Shown: one piece after another, positions 44,430 to 56,700 of the stretch
How positions within the stretch are numbered: position 1 is the stretch's first letter
Layout: each line of letters starts with the position of its first letter
From: Terfezia claveryi
Taxonomy: Eukaryota; Ascomycota; Pezizomycetes; Pezizales; Pezizaceae
Assembly: GCA_015179025.1 (NCBI GenBank)
Contig: WHUX01000005.1
Location: 496,001-560,000, forward strand
Length of the DNA stretch: 64,000 nucleotides
Reading direction: 5' to 3'
Position numbers and translations under genes: made by a program
The notes under the pieces: model-generated
What the model saw: the letters and a program-made list of their open reading frames with translations, nothing else
The model's database searches: none
What the model was told of the DNA's origin: nothing

Positions 44430-45168
44430 TGTAAGTGTGGGCCAAGTTAGTAGAGGTGTTCCTGAGATGAACACAGCTCTACCAACGTGGTTGGGCAGCT
44501 AAGCACACTGTCTAGGTCCTATACAGGAGTCCCAAAGAGCGGCTGGCTGTTGGTGTATTTGGGAGGGGGTGTTCGGGAGAGTCACGGAGATCTGGAGAAA
44601 GAATATTACCGGTGTAGCTTGTATATTCTGATGTTGCTCGACTAGATGGTACTCAAAGAGATCCTGTCCTATCTAGAGGCCGCGGAAATAAGGTCTTTAA
44701 TAGACACTAGATTTATGAGGCTATGAGTCTAACGAACTCATGTAAGGACAATCATCAAGACTCATTATGATACCTGATCATAATGGATACAAGATGGCTC
44801 ATTCTAGATACGTTCTGTATCATAGATGACGCCAGAGAAAGTAATAGAAACGAGACTGACAATAGAATAGAGAATAAGACATGACATCAGTTGCTGAACA
44901 AGATAGGCAACTGGAACAGGAGAAAGTGGTTAGCTTGCTGACCACATAAAACATGTCAGTAATGAGTCAGTGATAAAGGAAAGAGATAACGTGCTAAAGA
45001 AGACAACACTAATACATGAGTAATCCATATACTAATCCAACTGAGGGAAATACCTAAACAAGTAAAATGCGTCCTAAACATTAGCTAAAGAAAATCCTAA
45101 AAATAGCCAAAGAGATTCCAACGTTCAAACAAGACTTATAGTAAGGAGAAAAACAAGTATTCCTTACA
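44430..45168 (-). repeat. 3' LTR of element 2
   Basis: 739 bp, TGTAAG...CTTACA on either strand. Nearly identical to 52122-52857. Confidence 0.9.
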
Positions 45169-45181
45169 TCCTTCCCTTCTT
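45169..45181 (-). other. Polypurine tract of element 2
   Basis: In element sense AAGAAGGGAAGGA lies directly before the 3' LTR, the expected plus-strand primer site. Confidence 0.75.
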
Positions 45182-45270
45182 AAGAAAATCCTTCACTAGA
45201 AAATAGGCCACAGAATTAATAGGAGGAAAAAAATATCGAAAATATCAAACCTAAATAAAACTAAAAGAAA

Positions 45271-47340
45271 TTATTTCTTGTTCCCACGCCTATACCTACG
45301 CTTCTTAATCTGCTTACCCGCAAATGACAAGTTTTTCCAATACTTTTGCACTGCATCAGCTGGGATATTGTCTGCCGGTTCCCAAGTATTATCCTCATTT
45401 CCCCAACCTTGCCACTTGATGAAGTACAAAGTACTACCATTCTTTTTGACAACATGTTTGATAATACGTTCAAACTCATACCTTGGGCCTAGAACATCCC
45501 GTTCGACAGGACCTGGCTTCGGCAAGGCCCTTGCTGGGAAGGTGTTATCAGGGTTAACATGCCATGGTGCAAGAAGAGAAGTATGGACCTTGATATGTCC
45601 AGAGGGGGCAAGAGATGTTTCGATAGTATAGTTGTCGATGTCTGGATAGATGGCGAGGATCTTGTAGGGACCGAGGAAGATAGGTTCCAACTTAGAGTAC
45701 TGAGATTCTCTACTGAATGCAGAATGATGAATTTTGACAAGGTCACCAATCTTATACTCAGGACTAGCTCTTCTCTTTTTGTTAGCTTGCCTAGTTATCT
45801 CAACTTGACTAGTATTCATCTTTTCCTGCACAGCAGACCATAAAGCTTGCGTTAAACCATCTGGCCTTGGTATAGGAATATCGGAGTGAACTGGAGTATC
45901 TTGATAAGTAGGAGAGAATCGAAAGACAAGAGTATGAGGGGTAGTGCCCCTAGTTGCATCCACGGTATTGTTGATAGCTTCCATGACGAGAGGAATAGCT
46001 GGCATCCAACTGCCGCCATGTTCTTCCTGTTTGGCTTGTAAGATAGTTAAGATTGCTTTATTAGCAATCTCAGACTGACCATCTGATTCCGGGTGGTAGG
46101 AGGTAGACATAGATTGATGAATATTGTTGATAAGGCAGAATGACTTCCAAACACTAGAGGTGAAGAGAACATCCTGATCTGTAACAATATCTTCTGGATA
46201 TCCGAAGTGAGGATATACATGATTCATGTAGTTGTTGACTAACATGTTGGCAGTATATCCAGTTTGTAGAGGGATGATAATAGTATACTTGGTGAGTCGG
46301 CATACTATTGTCCACACGTGATCCACCACTACATTGGAGGGGCTGAGTTTAACAGGAGGAAGGGCAAGAAAGTCCATAGTAAGATGTGTAAATGGCTTAC
46401 TAGGAATAGGAAGAGGATGGAGGAGGCCATAAGGCTTTTGAGTCAAGTTCTTTGTTGTTTGACATGTAGCACATGTCTGACAGTACAAACGGATATCTCT
46501 TCCCATCTTAGGCCAAAAGAAGTTGTTGTTGAGTGCGTGATACATCTTGGTAAATCCAGGATGACCAAGGGATGTATGGTATTTTTCGAGGAGGATATTC
46601 ATAATATGAAGGTTGCATAACCAGGTATTAGGGATGAAGAGACGGACCTGATCATTGTAAGTATAGTAAAGAATACCATGACGAGTACAATAACCATTGC
46701 GGAGAGGAGATGAGATAATCTTTGAAAATGCAGGATCTGCCTTATAACCTTCAGTGAGGAGGTTTCCCCACTGAGCATAAGTTGGAATAAGGTTAGGAAT
46801 ATCAGAAGTGCTTCGTCCTAATGCCAACGCTTGATCCACCAGGTTGTTATAGGAATTATGAGATAACCATTGCCAATGCATATCATCCCCAAAGGGGAGG
46901 AGGGTATAAGGGTCCGGAATCATATCTGGGTCTGGAATAGTGGAGGAATTAAATGCCAGAGTATGCTCGATCTTAAAGGGTCCTTTGGGAACGTAATAGG
47001 GAACAATAAACTGGTGTGTAGGTAACTCAGAGCTAACGCTAGGAATAGAGATGGTATCACTAGCATAAGAAGAGACAGAAGGAGATTTATCTCGAGGGGC
47101 TAGAGGAGTAACAGGAATAGTAGAACGATAAATGGAATCTTCGAGATCAGTTAGGTCTTCGTCTGATGAGAATTCTCGATCGAGAATTGCCTTGTCTTTT
47201 CCCTTCTCAAGTTGAGTCCATCCAGTAGACTTTGGAGAGGTTTCTGGAGTCATTTCTGGAGGTGAAGTTGGTGACAGAAAAGGTGAAGCTGGAGGAGGGT
47301 ACTGAGTAGTTGACGAGTTTTCTGCTGCTTTGGCTGATGC
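45271..47340 (-). pseudogene. Integrase and chromodomain of element 2
   Basis: A 660-residue open frame (Met 47253 to TAA 45271), in frame with the RNase H frame upstream but separated from it by one TAA (47341-47343). After a Ser/Pro/Asp-rich linker come the integrase zinc site (YHTSLGHPGFTKMYHALN and CQTCATC), the DDE core (LTMDFLALPP, IVTDQDVLFTSSVWKSF, ESDGQSEIANKAI), a basic C-terminal domain (YKIGDLVKIHHS, LGPYKILAIYP) and a C-terminal chromodomain (YEFERIIKH, YFIKWQGWGNEDNTWEPADN). The domains look intact. It is expressed, if at all, as part of a polyprotein. Confidence 0.85.
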
Positions 47341-48641
47341 TTAAAAGTAATCCTGATCAGCTTGATATATGTTGCAAATATAGGTATAATGACCACGTTC
47401 ATCACAATATGAGCAGTGGTTATTATGAGGAGTCCTATTCTGATTTATGAGAGCTGATCGATGATAGTAACAGCCCCCATCTTTGCATGCCGTCCAGTGC
47501 ATAAGTGCATGCTTAGCCCTGAATCTAGCTGCATTGATGGAGTCTTTACTAGCCGGATTGTGTTTTGGAAGGGTAATAACTCTTTGCTTAAAGGCGGAGT
47601 TGTTAACCACCATAGGGAGCAAAGCTTCTGCCGTACTGTTATCTGGAATAACTGGAGGGTTTGCTGGAGGAGCAGATGTTGCCTTAGGAGGGGTATTCTC
47701 ATTATTAACTAAGGGTCCACTTTCTGGCCTTGGAGATTCGGATTTGGTTTTGGTTTTGTCTCTGCTTTGTATCTTGTAGTTGCAGCAGACATAATGAGAG
47801 CTGGAGGAGGTGGTTGTAGGTAAACCAGAGGCGTAGAATCTGCTGGTAGCACCTTCCGTTTGTAGGAATAAAGCCTGAAGGAATAGAAGGAGGGTGCGGA
47901 AATCTAGAGGTATGGGAGCTTGAGGAGTATCGATTGAGTGTGGAATAAAATCTGAGAGAGTAGGGACAAGTGATGGGTTTATAAACACTCGAGAGAGAGC
48001 ATCTGCTATCACGTTTTTGTCTCCTTTGAGGTGCTGAATTGTACACTGAAATTGGTGTATAATTTGCTGCCATCTAGCTTGTTTCCCAGTTAGGTCATGT
48101 TGGAAAGGGAAAGTGACTAGTGGTTTGTGATCTGTAAGGATAGTGAATGTACATCCACTAAGCTCGCTTCTAAAGTGCTCTAGTGCGTCCACAATTGCTA
48201 GGAGTTCCTTATCGAAAGTAGAATAGTTTTCTTGTGCTGGATTAAACTTTCGAGAGTGGAAACCTGCCGGGATAATTAGTGAGGAAGTAGGTCCTTGTCC
48301 TAACCATGCACCAGTTCCAATTAAACTCGCATCCGTAATGAGATAGATTGGATCAGTTGATTCATAGTTGATTGGTTTGACTGCTGGATCTGCAGATAGG
48401 GCTGCTTTCGTTAATCTAAACGAAGTGGTATGAGTAGGGGTCCAGTCCCATGTTGCAGTAGATCCAGCCATTTCCGTTAGTGGTGCTGCAAGTGCTGCAA
48501 GATGAGGAATGACGCTACTGAAGTAATTAACCATGCCTAGATAGGCCTGAAGTTGCGTTCGATTTTGAGGAGTAGGCCAGTCTAGGATTTTAGTAATTGA
48601 CTTAGGTATAGGAGATATACCTCTTCTAGTAATTACATGTC
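47341..48641 (-). pseudogene. RNase H region of element 2, with an extra CCHC zinc knuckle
   Basis: The frame includes the end of RT (GHVITRRGISP, YLGMVNYFSSVIP) and RNase H: LITDASLIGTGAWLGQ, STFDKELLAIVDALEHF, LTDHKPLV and NVIADALSRV, with the acidic residues in place. A Pro/Ser-rich linker follows. Just before the TAA at 47341-47343 lies a perfect C-x2-C-x4-H-x4-C motif (CSYCDERGHYTYIC, 47374-47415), unusual at this position. Confidence 0.82.
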
Positions 48642-49304
48642 CTAGACATTGTAAAACGTCAGGAAGAAATTGGGATTTCTCTCTGCTAGCATAGAACTTT
48701 GCTTCCTAAGTTTCTTTAGAACATTTCGAACATGTTCTAAATGTTCCTTATAGGTTTTGCTAAAAATAAAGATGTCATCAATGTAAACATATACAGAGAT
48801 TCCTAATTCTTCTTTAAACAAGTTGTTCATAGCGTTCTGGAAAGTAGCCGGCGCGTTGCAGTCTCCTTGTTGCATAACTCGTGTTCTGAATACACCAAAT
48901 GGTGTATTAAATGCAGTTCTTGGTTCATGTGCTTCTATGACTCGGACCTCATGATAGGCATTGCTGATATCGACTTTGGTCCTGAAGGGGTGTCGTGCCA
49001 CTGTATTCCTAATCAACGTTTGACTTGGGATAAGACTTGGTTTCATAATTGTCATAGCATTCCGTGCTACTAAATCATGTAGAAATCTTGCTTTGCTAGG
49101 GTCATCGGTTTTGGGAATCACAAACATGGCACATGCAGATGTGTCATTAGACCTGTAACACGTCCTGTCTTCTCTTCTTCTCTGAGTTTTTCCAATAGCT
49201 GAGGGAGAATTTTTCTTTAGGCTTAATTGGTCTTGGTTTCCATACTGCATTTGGATCTTTCAAATCGATCGTATGGTTCATTCCTTCTCTTAGTGGAGGT
49301 AGGT
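48642..49304 (-). pseudogene. Reverse transcriptase of element 2 (frameshifted)
   Basis: RT motifs are clear: FVIPKTDDPSKARFLHD, TKVDISNAYHEVRV, FGVFRTRVMQQGDCNAPATF and the catalytic box YVYIDDIFIFS. The N-terminal segment (ILDLPPLREGMNHTIDL) lies in another frame, and a single-base shift near 48700 moves the thumb segment (AKFYASREKSQF) out of frame. At least three frame breaks are needed to follow the polymerase, so this copy is inactive unless frameshifts are bypassed. Confidence 0.82.
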
Positions 49305-50858
49305 CTAGTATTTTCGTAGCTGGAAATACGTCAGGAACTCATCAAAGACATTGTGATGAGGTTGCAGGGTTGTTGCAGCTGAATTAATTTTCTGAGGTGT
49401 GTGTGGGTCTGGGAAGTGAGTAACAAGGGTTTTTGCAGGGATCGGGAGATTAGTGTTAATCTCCTTTTTTCTAGTATTTTTCGTTACTGGTGTGACTGTC
49501 CATGGGGCTAGTGTAAATCGAGAATGTCCAGGGGGCTGAATAGTAACACTCATATTACCCATGTTGATCACTGCTTTAGTATGTCTTAGAGATGGAGACC
49601 CTAAGATTACATCCCAATCTTTGAGTGCAGCCACATAGAAAATTCGTTGCTCTGACCATCCCAACCAGTCACAATTTGCCTTAGTATAATGGCTAATAGA
49701 TCCTTTAGATCCTTTCATAGTCATCTGCAAGGTGATCGGTTTTTTTAGTGCCTGCAGGTGGAAATTATGCAAGGTACAGAATTTGCTGCTAATGAGGTCG
49801 GCACCTGCAGTTTGCTGATCAACTAAAGTCTTTGCAGGTTGGTCGTTGATCTTCGTAGTAACTAGGAGGTGTTCCTTTGCTGCATCAATGACAGGTGTTA
49901 CTGATTTTCCTTTTGTATGTAGAGCAGGAGGTTCTTGGTCTTGAATGAATTGAGCTGCAGAAGTAATCTTATCTGGGTGATTAACTTCTGTAATTGCGTG
50001 CTCAATAGTGCCTGCGGCACTTCGAATTTGTTGCTTCTTGGCTGGACAGTTAGTAGCTTGATGTCCTAACTTCCTACAATAGAAACATCCACCTTTCTTG
50101 GCTAGCTCAACTTTTTCTTCTGGAGTTAGCTTCTTGAATGTCGAGGGTGAGGTTGCAGGCTTGCTGAAAGATTTAGACTTATTGAACGTAGTCTTAGAAG
50201 GTCCAGGATTAAAGCCTGTCTGATGTGTCTGAGATTGTTGACGCACTTTCTGACCATTTTTAGGCTTATGATCTTTTTTTGAGGCTTGGAAGTTGTGCAT
50301 AACTGAATCATGCTTACTGCAGAGTTCAATCATCTCGTTCCAATCCATATCTTCATTAATATAAGCCCTAACTTTATGGAGTAAGGAAGAGTCCATAGCT
50401 TCCAACAATTGATGGTAACACTGCCAATCCGTTATCTTAGTAAGAAGGAGTTGCATCTGCTTAATCTTATTTGCAACTTGTTGGATAGGTTTAGTGCGTC
50501 CATTCTGCGTCTGTCTGATAGCTTGGAATTCGTTCCAAAGCTGATCTTTGCTGGTAAAGGGAATGCAGAATTTCCGAAATTCTACAAGGAATTGAGCCAC
50601 TGTGTTGTTCTTAGTTTTATCGTCTTTTCGGTAGGAACTGTGTAGAACTTTTGCGTCTCCTTCTAAGTGCCAACCGAGCCAAATCATAGCTTCTCTAGAG
50701 TCTGGATCGAGGTCTCCCACATCTAAAAGATCCTTAGCATCATCTACCCAGTTGTCAAAGGTAGCTGCTTCTTTCCATTTTCCAGCTCCATTATTCATCT
50801 TGAGTTTAGGAGCTTTAAGTTTGCTGCTTCCAAAGACTGAACTTGATGTAGTATCCAC
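49305..50858 (-). pseudogene. Gag capsid, nucleocapsid and protease of element 2
   Basis: 517-codon frame. The capsid-like part (WLGWHLEGDAKVLHSSYR, VAQFLVEFRKFCIPF) precedes a classical zinc knuckle (CFYCRKLGHQATNC) in a Lys/Ser-rich region. The aspartic protease-like domain then has KTLVDQQTAGADLISSKF where D-S/T-G-A is usual, followed by the ILGSPSLRH segment. The stop at 49305 sits just before RT; the conserved RT linker continues in another frame. Confidence 0.8.
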
Positions 50859-51225
50859 GCTTTGAGATCTTCTAATGCGTCCAATAGGAATTCGATTGTT
50901 ATTTCCTTCAGATGATTCAGAGTCTGATCCATCTGAATCATCAGGGTTACCGATCTAGGAGGAGCTGACAATCTAACCTTAGCTGGAGTTTTGCTAGGTG
51001 TTTGTGGAGGCTTAAGAGTAGGTGGAGGAACGTGTTGAGGTTGCTGAGGTGGTGGCATAGTATTAGATGTAGTAGTACTAGCAGGGTTCTGAAATGAGGT
51101 TGTCTGAGTTTTGGTACTAGTGTTTATGCGAGATCCAGGAGGGGCTGAAGGGCTTCTTGGAGGAGGAAAGACTGGAGAACGTGGTTTCGGGTATTGAGAG
51201 GAGGAACTAGATCCACGAAAAATAT

Positions 51226-51822
51226 CTAAGGATTCTTAGGTAAAAAGGTTTCACGGAATTCCTTTTTTGCATGAGATAGGAAGCTCGGGTGAGTTTCCTT
51301 AGTTTTCTGTGGTGCTGTTGGAATTCCTAAATGATCTGATCCACGTCTTGCTGGTTTTTCTGGCGTGATCGGAAATTGTCCTGGAACATTTTGTTGCTTG
51401 AGTTCCTGAGCTAATTCTGAAGTAGCTTTGATTAATTGAATAAATCCTTCATAATCATTACTAAATGTTTTAGCTCTTGGTTTATGCTGGTAATAGAACG
51501 CAGACATGTTCGTAATCATATTGAATAATTCATTTTGATCTTTGGGTTCAGGCTGAAAGGATTGCTGAGGCTTGATTGGAGTAGGTTGCTGAACAACTAC
51601 TGCTGGACGTTTTCCTTGAGTTGATGGTTTAGGAGTTTCTTCTTCCGTTTGATACTCTTCTAACTCATCATCATCCTGTTCGAGTTCTTCTTCCTCATCT
51701 GCCTTAGATGATTGTCTAGATGTGGTTCTAGAACTAGGATTCTGTTTGAGAGGACTAAATTCAGGGTCATGGCCTGAAAGTCTGCTAGAGGTTCTAAGAA
51801 CTGAGTGTTGTTCTGACGCCAT
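51226..51822 (-). pseudogene. N-terminal gag frame of element 2
   Basis: 198-codon frame starting MASEQHSVLRTSSRLSGHDP: polar, with an acidic run (EEEELEQDDDELEEYQTEEE) and Pro/Gln-rich spacers. It stops at 51226. Gag-like sequence resumes in other frames (about 51058-50795) before the capsid frame, so gag is either made from several frames or damaged. Confidence 0.6.
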
Positions 51823-52121
51823 TGGGGCTTGCTTAATTTCGTTTGCAAGGCTTTTACTGAGATTCTGAGACCGTGTGGTTGCTAAAGAGGCTAGTACTGA
51901 ATAACTAGTGCTGACAGGAATATGATGGCGTTTTTCTGGAATGACAAGGGAGAACAGTGACTGACTGATTCACAGGCCTTGTTGAGCTCGGGTTCTGGAG
52001 TAGCTGGAGTAGCTAAAGAATTGTCTAGAGTGTTTAGACAAGGTTCAAGAGGAACTAGGGGTGATCAAGCCCTAGAAAAGAGGAGGAGAAATTTTTAAAG
52101 CTGGTTTGCAGGTAAAAAAAA

Positions 52122-52857
52122 TGTAAGTGTGGGCCAAGTTAGTAGAGGTGTTCCTGAGATGAACACGGCTCTACCAACGTGGTTGGGCAGCTAAGCACAC
52201 TGTCTAGGTCCTATACAGGAGTCCCAAAGAGCGGCTGGCTGTTGGTGTATTTGGGGGGTGTTCGGAGAGTCACGGAGATCTGGAGAAAGAATATTACCGG
52301 TGTAGCTTGTATATTCTGATGTTGCTCGACTAGATGGTACTGAAAGAGATCCTGTCCTATCTAGAGGCCGCGGAAATAAGGTCTTTAATAGACACTAGAT
52401 TTCTGAGGCTATGAGTCTAAACGAACTCATGTAAGGACAATCATCAAGACTCATTATGATACCTGATCATAATGGATACAAGATGGCTCATTCTAGATAC
52501 GTTCTGTATCATAGATGACGCCAGAGAAAGTAATAGAAACGAGGCTGACAATAGAATAGAGAATAAGACATGACATCAGTTGCCGAACAAGATAGGCAAC
52601 TGGAACAGGAGAAAGTGGTTAGCTTGCTGACCACATAAAACATGTCAGTAATGAGTCAGTGATAAAGGAAAGAGATAACGTGCTAAAGAAAGACAACACT
52701 AATACATGAGTAATCCATATACTAATCCAACTGAGGGAAATACCTAAACAAGTAAAATGCGTCCTAAACATTAGATAAAGAAAATCCTAAAAATAGCCAA
52801 AGAGATTCCAACGTTCAAACAAGACTTATAGTAAGGAGAAAACAAGTATTCCTTACA
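52122..52857 (-). repeat. 5' LTR of element 2
   Basis: 736 bp, same termini as the left copy. In element sense it is followed by TTTTTTTTACCTGCAAACC, which does not begin with the usual TGG of a tRNA primer-binding site. Confidence 0.9.
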
Positions 52858-52923
52858 CCCAACCATGTTGGTAGAGCTGTGTTCATCTCAGGAACACCTC
52901 TACTAACTTGGCCCACACTTACA
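52858..52923 (+). repeat. Inverted 66-bp fragment of the element 2 LTR end
   Basis: The reverse complement of 44430-44495 with one mismatch, abutting the right LTR, so two LTR termini meet tail to tail (CTTACA then CCCAACCATG...ACTTACA). Confidence 0.88.
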
Positions 52924-53759
52924 ATAGTACTTCCAAATACTATTTAGTACAAAATTGGTTAAGTCTTAACTTAGACTTATACATGTGAAAGCATGTGATA
53001 ATATGTGAAAGCATGTGAAAGCATATGAAAGCATATGAAATATTAGCAAGGCAGACAGAACACAGAATGTTGTGTGTTTTGAGATACTTGCTGAGTAAGA
53101 AAATACATAAGAAATACATTTGTGAGGGAGAGGGTTAGTCATAGGGTATAAGTAAGCCACTTCCTCACAATAAGTGTTTCTATATCTATACCTAAACTAG
53201 TATAATTACCACTAATAACTACTTAATTACTAGCATAATTAAGCTTGTATGAATTAGCTATCCTAATATTAGCTCCTAATACTTTTCTATATAGTCCTGG
53301 TCCTACCTTCCATATACTGTAAGAAATTTTAAACCTTTATTCTAAAGTACTGTAGAGTGGTTTGGAGGAAAGAAGGGCATATGTACTTATCTATACCTAT
53401 ATTATACTATAGGCTCTTTGTTTGTTAGGTTATAACTATACTTATGATACAGGCTATAACAAACTTTCACTATTTAATATTTTCAGTTTGCAATAATCAA
53501 GTTGTAGACATCAAAAATCTATAGGCTATTTAATTAGGATGTGGCCATTCAAAGTAGGAATATATTTTGATAGAAAATACTATATAAGTTTCAATTACAA
53601 AGAGTATCTTGTATTGAATAGAGATATATTAAAGCATTTCTTTGTGTATATTATCTTTAGTATCTAGTAATATTTTTATTCGTGCTAGAGGGTCATTTTT
53701 GTCTATCTTTATCAAGACTAGCCAATCTAATTCAATTTAGATTAGTTTGTAGTAGAACT
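52924..53759. other. AT-rich unassigned DNA right of element 2
   Basis: Includes the 10-bp repeat below. Otherwise no coding sequence; not recognisable as the missing half of element 1. Confidence 0.45.
52983..53042. repeat. 10-bp tandem repeat (ATGTGAAAGC)
   Basis: About six consecutive copies with small changes. Confidence 0.8.
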
Positions 53760-56700
53760 ATTATAAAAATAGCTTTCGAAACATATATTTAATACAATTT
53801 AGTTTAAGACTTAAGTATATATAGTCTGAATTAATACTAAAAAAAATATTTTTAATAAGATACTTACTAGTATAGAAATATGCTTTCAAGCTATTATAAA
53901 TACTAAGTCTTAAGTTAAATATAAGAAGGTAAGGGAAGTATATATATAGAGCTAGTTCTATTAAAAAAAACAAGCTACTAGTACAAAAAAGAAAGTATCC
54001 AATACCTCTAAATCTACTAAAAAGAAATTTGAAAATCTTAAAAATTTAATTATAAAACTAAAGTAGAAGGTAAAAACTAAGTCTAATACTAAATCTAAAC
54101 CCAAATTTAATTCTTCTTTTAAAAAAGAAAAGGAGCCTAGCTAAGATAAGATCATTTATACAATATAGTAGCCTCAGTAGAAAGGTAGATAGTACATCAA
54201 GTATAGGGATAAAACCTATATAATAAGTAACTATACTATTAGCTAAAAACCTATAGTAGAATCAAAAGAAAAAGAAAAAAAAAAAAAAAAGTAAAGAAAG
54301 TGGTAATAGTATCTATAAAAGTAGCTATAGTAATACTACTTAAAGTTTAGTTTAGATATATTATCAGTAAGTATAAATTAGATTATAAAAAAAATTTACA
54401 CAATTAGTAATATAGACTATCTAGTATATTAGGTCTAATAGTCTTATAGAATTAGTTTTCTATTTATATTATAAGGAATAGTATCTTTATTAGCAGTTAA
54501 AAGAAGAAATATAAAAGAAAACTTATAAATATTAACTTTATTTTGATTAGTTCTATATCTTGTAATTTATCTTCTTCTATTATTTTTTTTTTTTCTTTAT
54601 TAAATAAAAATACAAAAAAAATAACAAAAGAAAAGTAAATAATAAGATAGCTTCTTATATTAGTATACATGAAAAAAAATATAGAAGGTAGTAGTACTGA
54701 ATATTTTATTAGATAGAATAAAGAATCTCTTTTTAGTAAGAAAATTAGGTGTAAAGATATTAAAGTATAAAGAATTAATACTTTTTATCTTTATTAAGTT
54801 ATTTTAAATATATGGAAAAAATAAATAAAAAAATTCTATTAATACTTTAGTTGATACTGATATAAATACTATGATTTTTGATTCTTTATTTATTGAACAG
54901 ATGATACTACCTTAGGTTAAGAAGGAGAAAAAACTATGACTAGCAAGTACTAATAGTTTAATTCTTAAGAAATTTAGTATCCTATAGATTTGAAATTTAT
55001 AGATAGAAGTTCCAGATATAAGATTAGAGTAAAACAAACTCTTAACTAAGTAACTAAATTTATATGCTTCAAACTAAGTTTCTACTTATTTTGATGATAG
55101 ATTAGATTAAAGCCAATTATAATAATCTATAAGTTACTACTCTTTATAGACTTAAGCTAAAAAGAGTATTAGAAATTAAGAAGGTTACTATATTAGTAAG
55201 AAAAAAGTGGTATCAAGATACCAAGTAGTATCTCTAGAAGATAAAATTGTCTTTTATATCTTTTATATCTTTTATATCTTATAAGTATCTCCTAAGTATC
55301 TCTTATATATCTCCTAGTATTTTCTAATATCCTTTAAAGATACTGGAAGATATTTTACTAATTGTGAAGATTCACTTTATCTCTAGTAGTAATAGTGTCT
55401 CTAGAGATATTAAAAACAAATTATTTTCTTTTTTAATATAATTTTATCAACTTTAATAAAGGATTTATAGAAACTTAATATATTAGACTTATTAAAATAG
55501 AGGAATAGAATTATTAAAAGTTTACTAATAGAGATATTTATAAGGTTATAAAAATAATAGTATCTAAAAACCTTTATAAACTTACTGATTAATTATTAAT
55601 ATAATATAGAGCTTTTATAAAAATTTTTAGTAAAGAATTATAATCTACTCTTCTTATATATAGTTTATAAAATATAATAATTAAGTTAGAAAAAAAAAAT
55701 TCTTCTATTAGGAAAACTATATCCTTTCTTTTCTAATAAACTACAGCTTTTTAAAAAATACTTAGATAAGATACTTTAAACTAATAAGATAAAACTAAGT
55801 AAAGATGGTACTAGTACTCTTATATTCTTTATCAAATAGCTAAATAGCAAGCTCAAAATAGTTATAGACTATAGAAAGCTTAATATTATAATCAAAAAAA
55901 ACAAGTATCTTTTACTATTTCTAACTACTCTAATAGAATAAATTGGTACTTTATAAGTTTTCTTTAAGGTTAATCTTAAACTTGAATTTAATTTACTTAA
56001 AATAGTAGTTAGAAATAAGTAGAAAATAGTATTTAAGATAAGATATAGCTTATACAAATATATAGTTATACCTTTTAGGCTAACTAATATACTATCTATT
56101 TTCTAGTAATATATTAATAATATTCTATTAGAACAAATTAACTAAGGAATAATTATATATATTACTAATATCTTTATTTATATCCAAATAAAAAAAAAAC
56201 ATATCAAACTTATCTATTAGATATTATAAAAACTAATAGAAAATAACTTTTATATCAATATAAATAAGTATATCTTCTATATCTTAGAAGTTAAATTTAT
56301 AGGATTTAAAGTAAGTATAAAGGAAATACAAATAGAGTAGAAAAAAGTTAAGGATATTCTTACCTAATAGGCTTCTTAGAATATCAAAAAGGTATAGAAG
56401 TTTATTAGTTTTGCTAATTTTTATTACTAGTTTATTTAAGGCTTTAGTAAATTAGCTTTACTAATTTAGATACTAATACATAATAGAGTTTCTTAAAACT
56501 AGATATAGTAGTTGTAATAGGCCTTTAATAAATTAAAATATAGGTTTATAACTTCTCTAATACTATACTATTATTAACTTAAACAACTAAAAATACTTAA
56601 AATAGATATATCTAATCTAGTAAAAGCTAATATTCTATTCTAAAAAGAACTGAATAGTTGTTAGTATCTAGTTGTATACTATTCAAAATACTTTATTCTA

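Larger units (their letters stand above)
44430..52857 (-). mobile_element. Ty3/gypsy chromovirus-type LTR retrotransposon (element 2), 8.4 kb
   Basis: Two LTRs of about 737 bp, each TGTAAG...CTTACA, flank gag, protease, RT, RNase H and integrase-chromodomain in the Ty3/gypsy order on the minus strand. By eye the LTRs differ at about a dozen positions (substitutions plus 1-base indels), so the insertion is fairly young. The internal frames nevertheless carry several frameshifts and a stop. The outer flanks (GGTCT on the left, CCCAA on the right) give no matching target-site duplication. No tRNA-complementary TGG primer site is seen next to the 5' LTR. Confidence 0.9.

Noticed and set aside
44430..52857. 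Simple nested insertion of element 2 into element 1
   Set aside because: No target duplication, and the RT palm, protease and gag of element 1 do not resume to the right of the insertion; rearrangement fits better.
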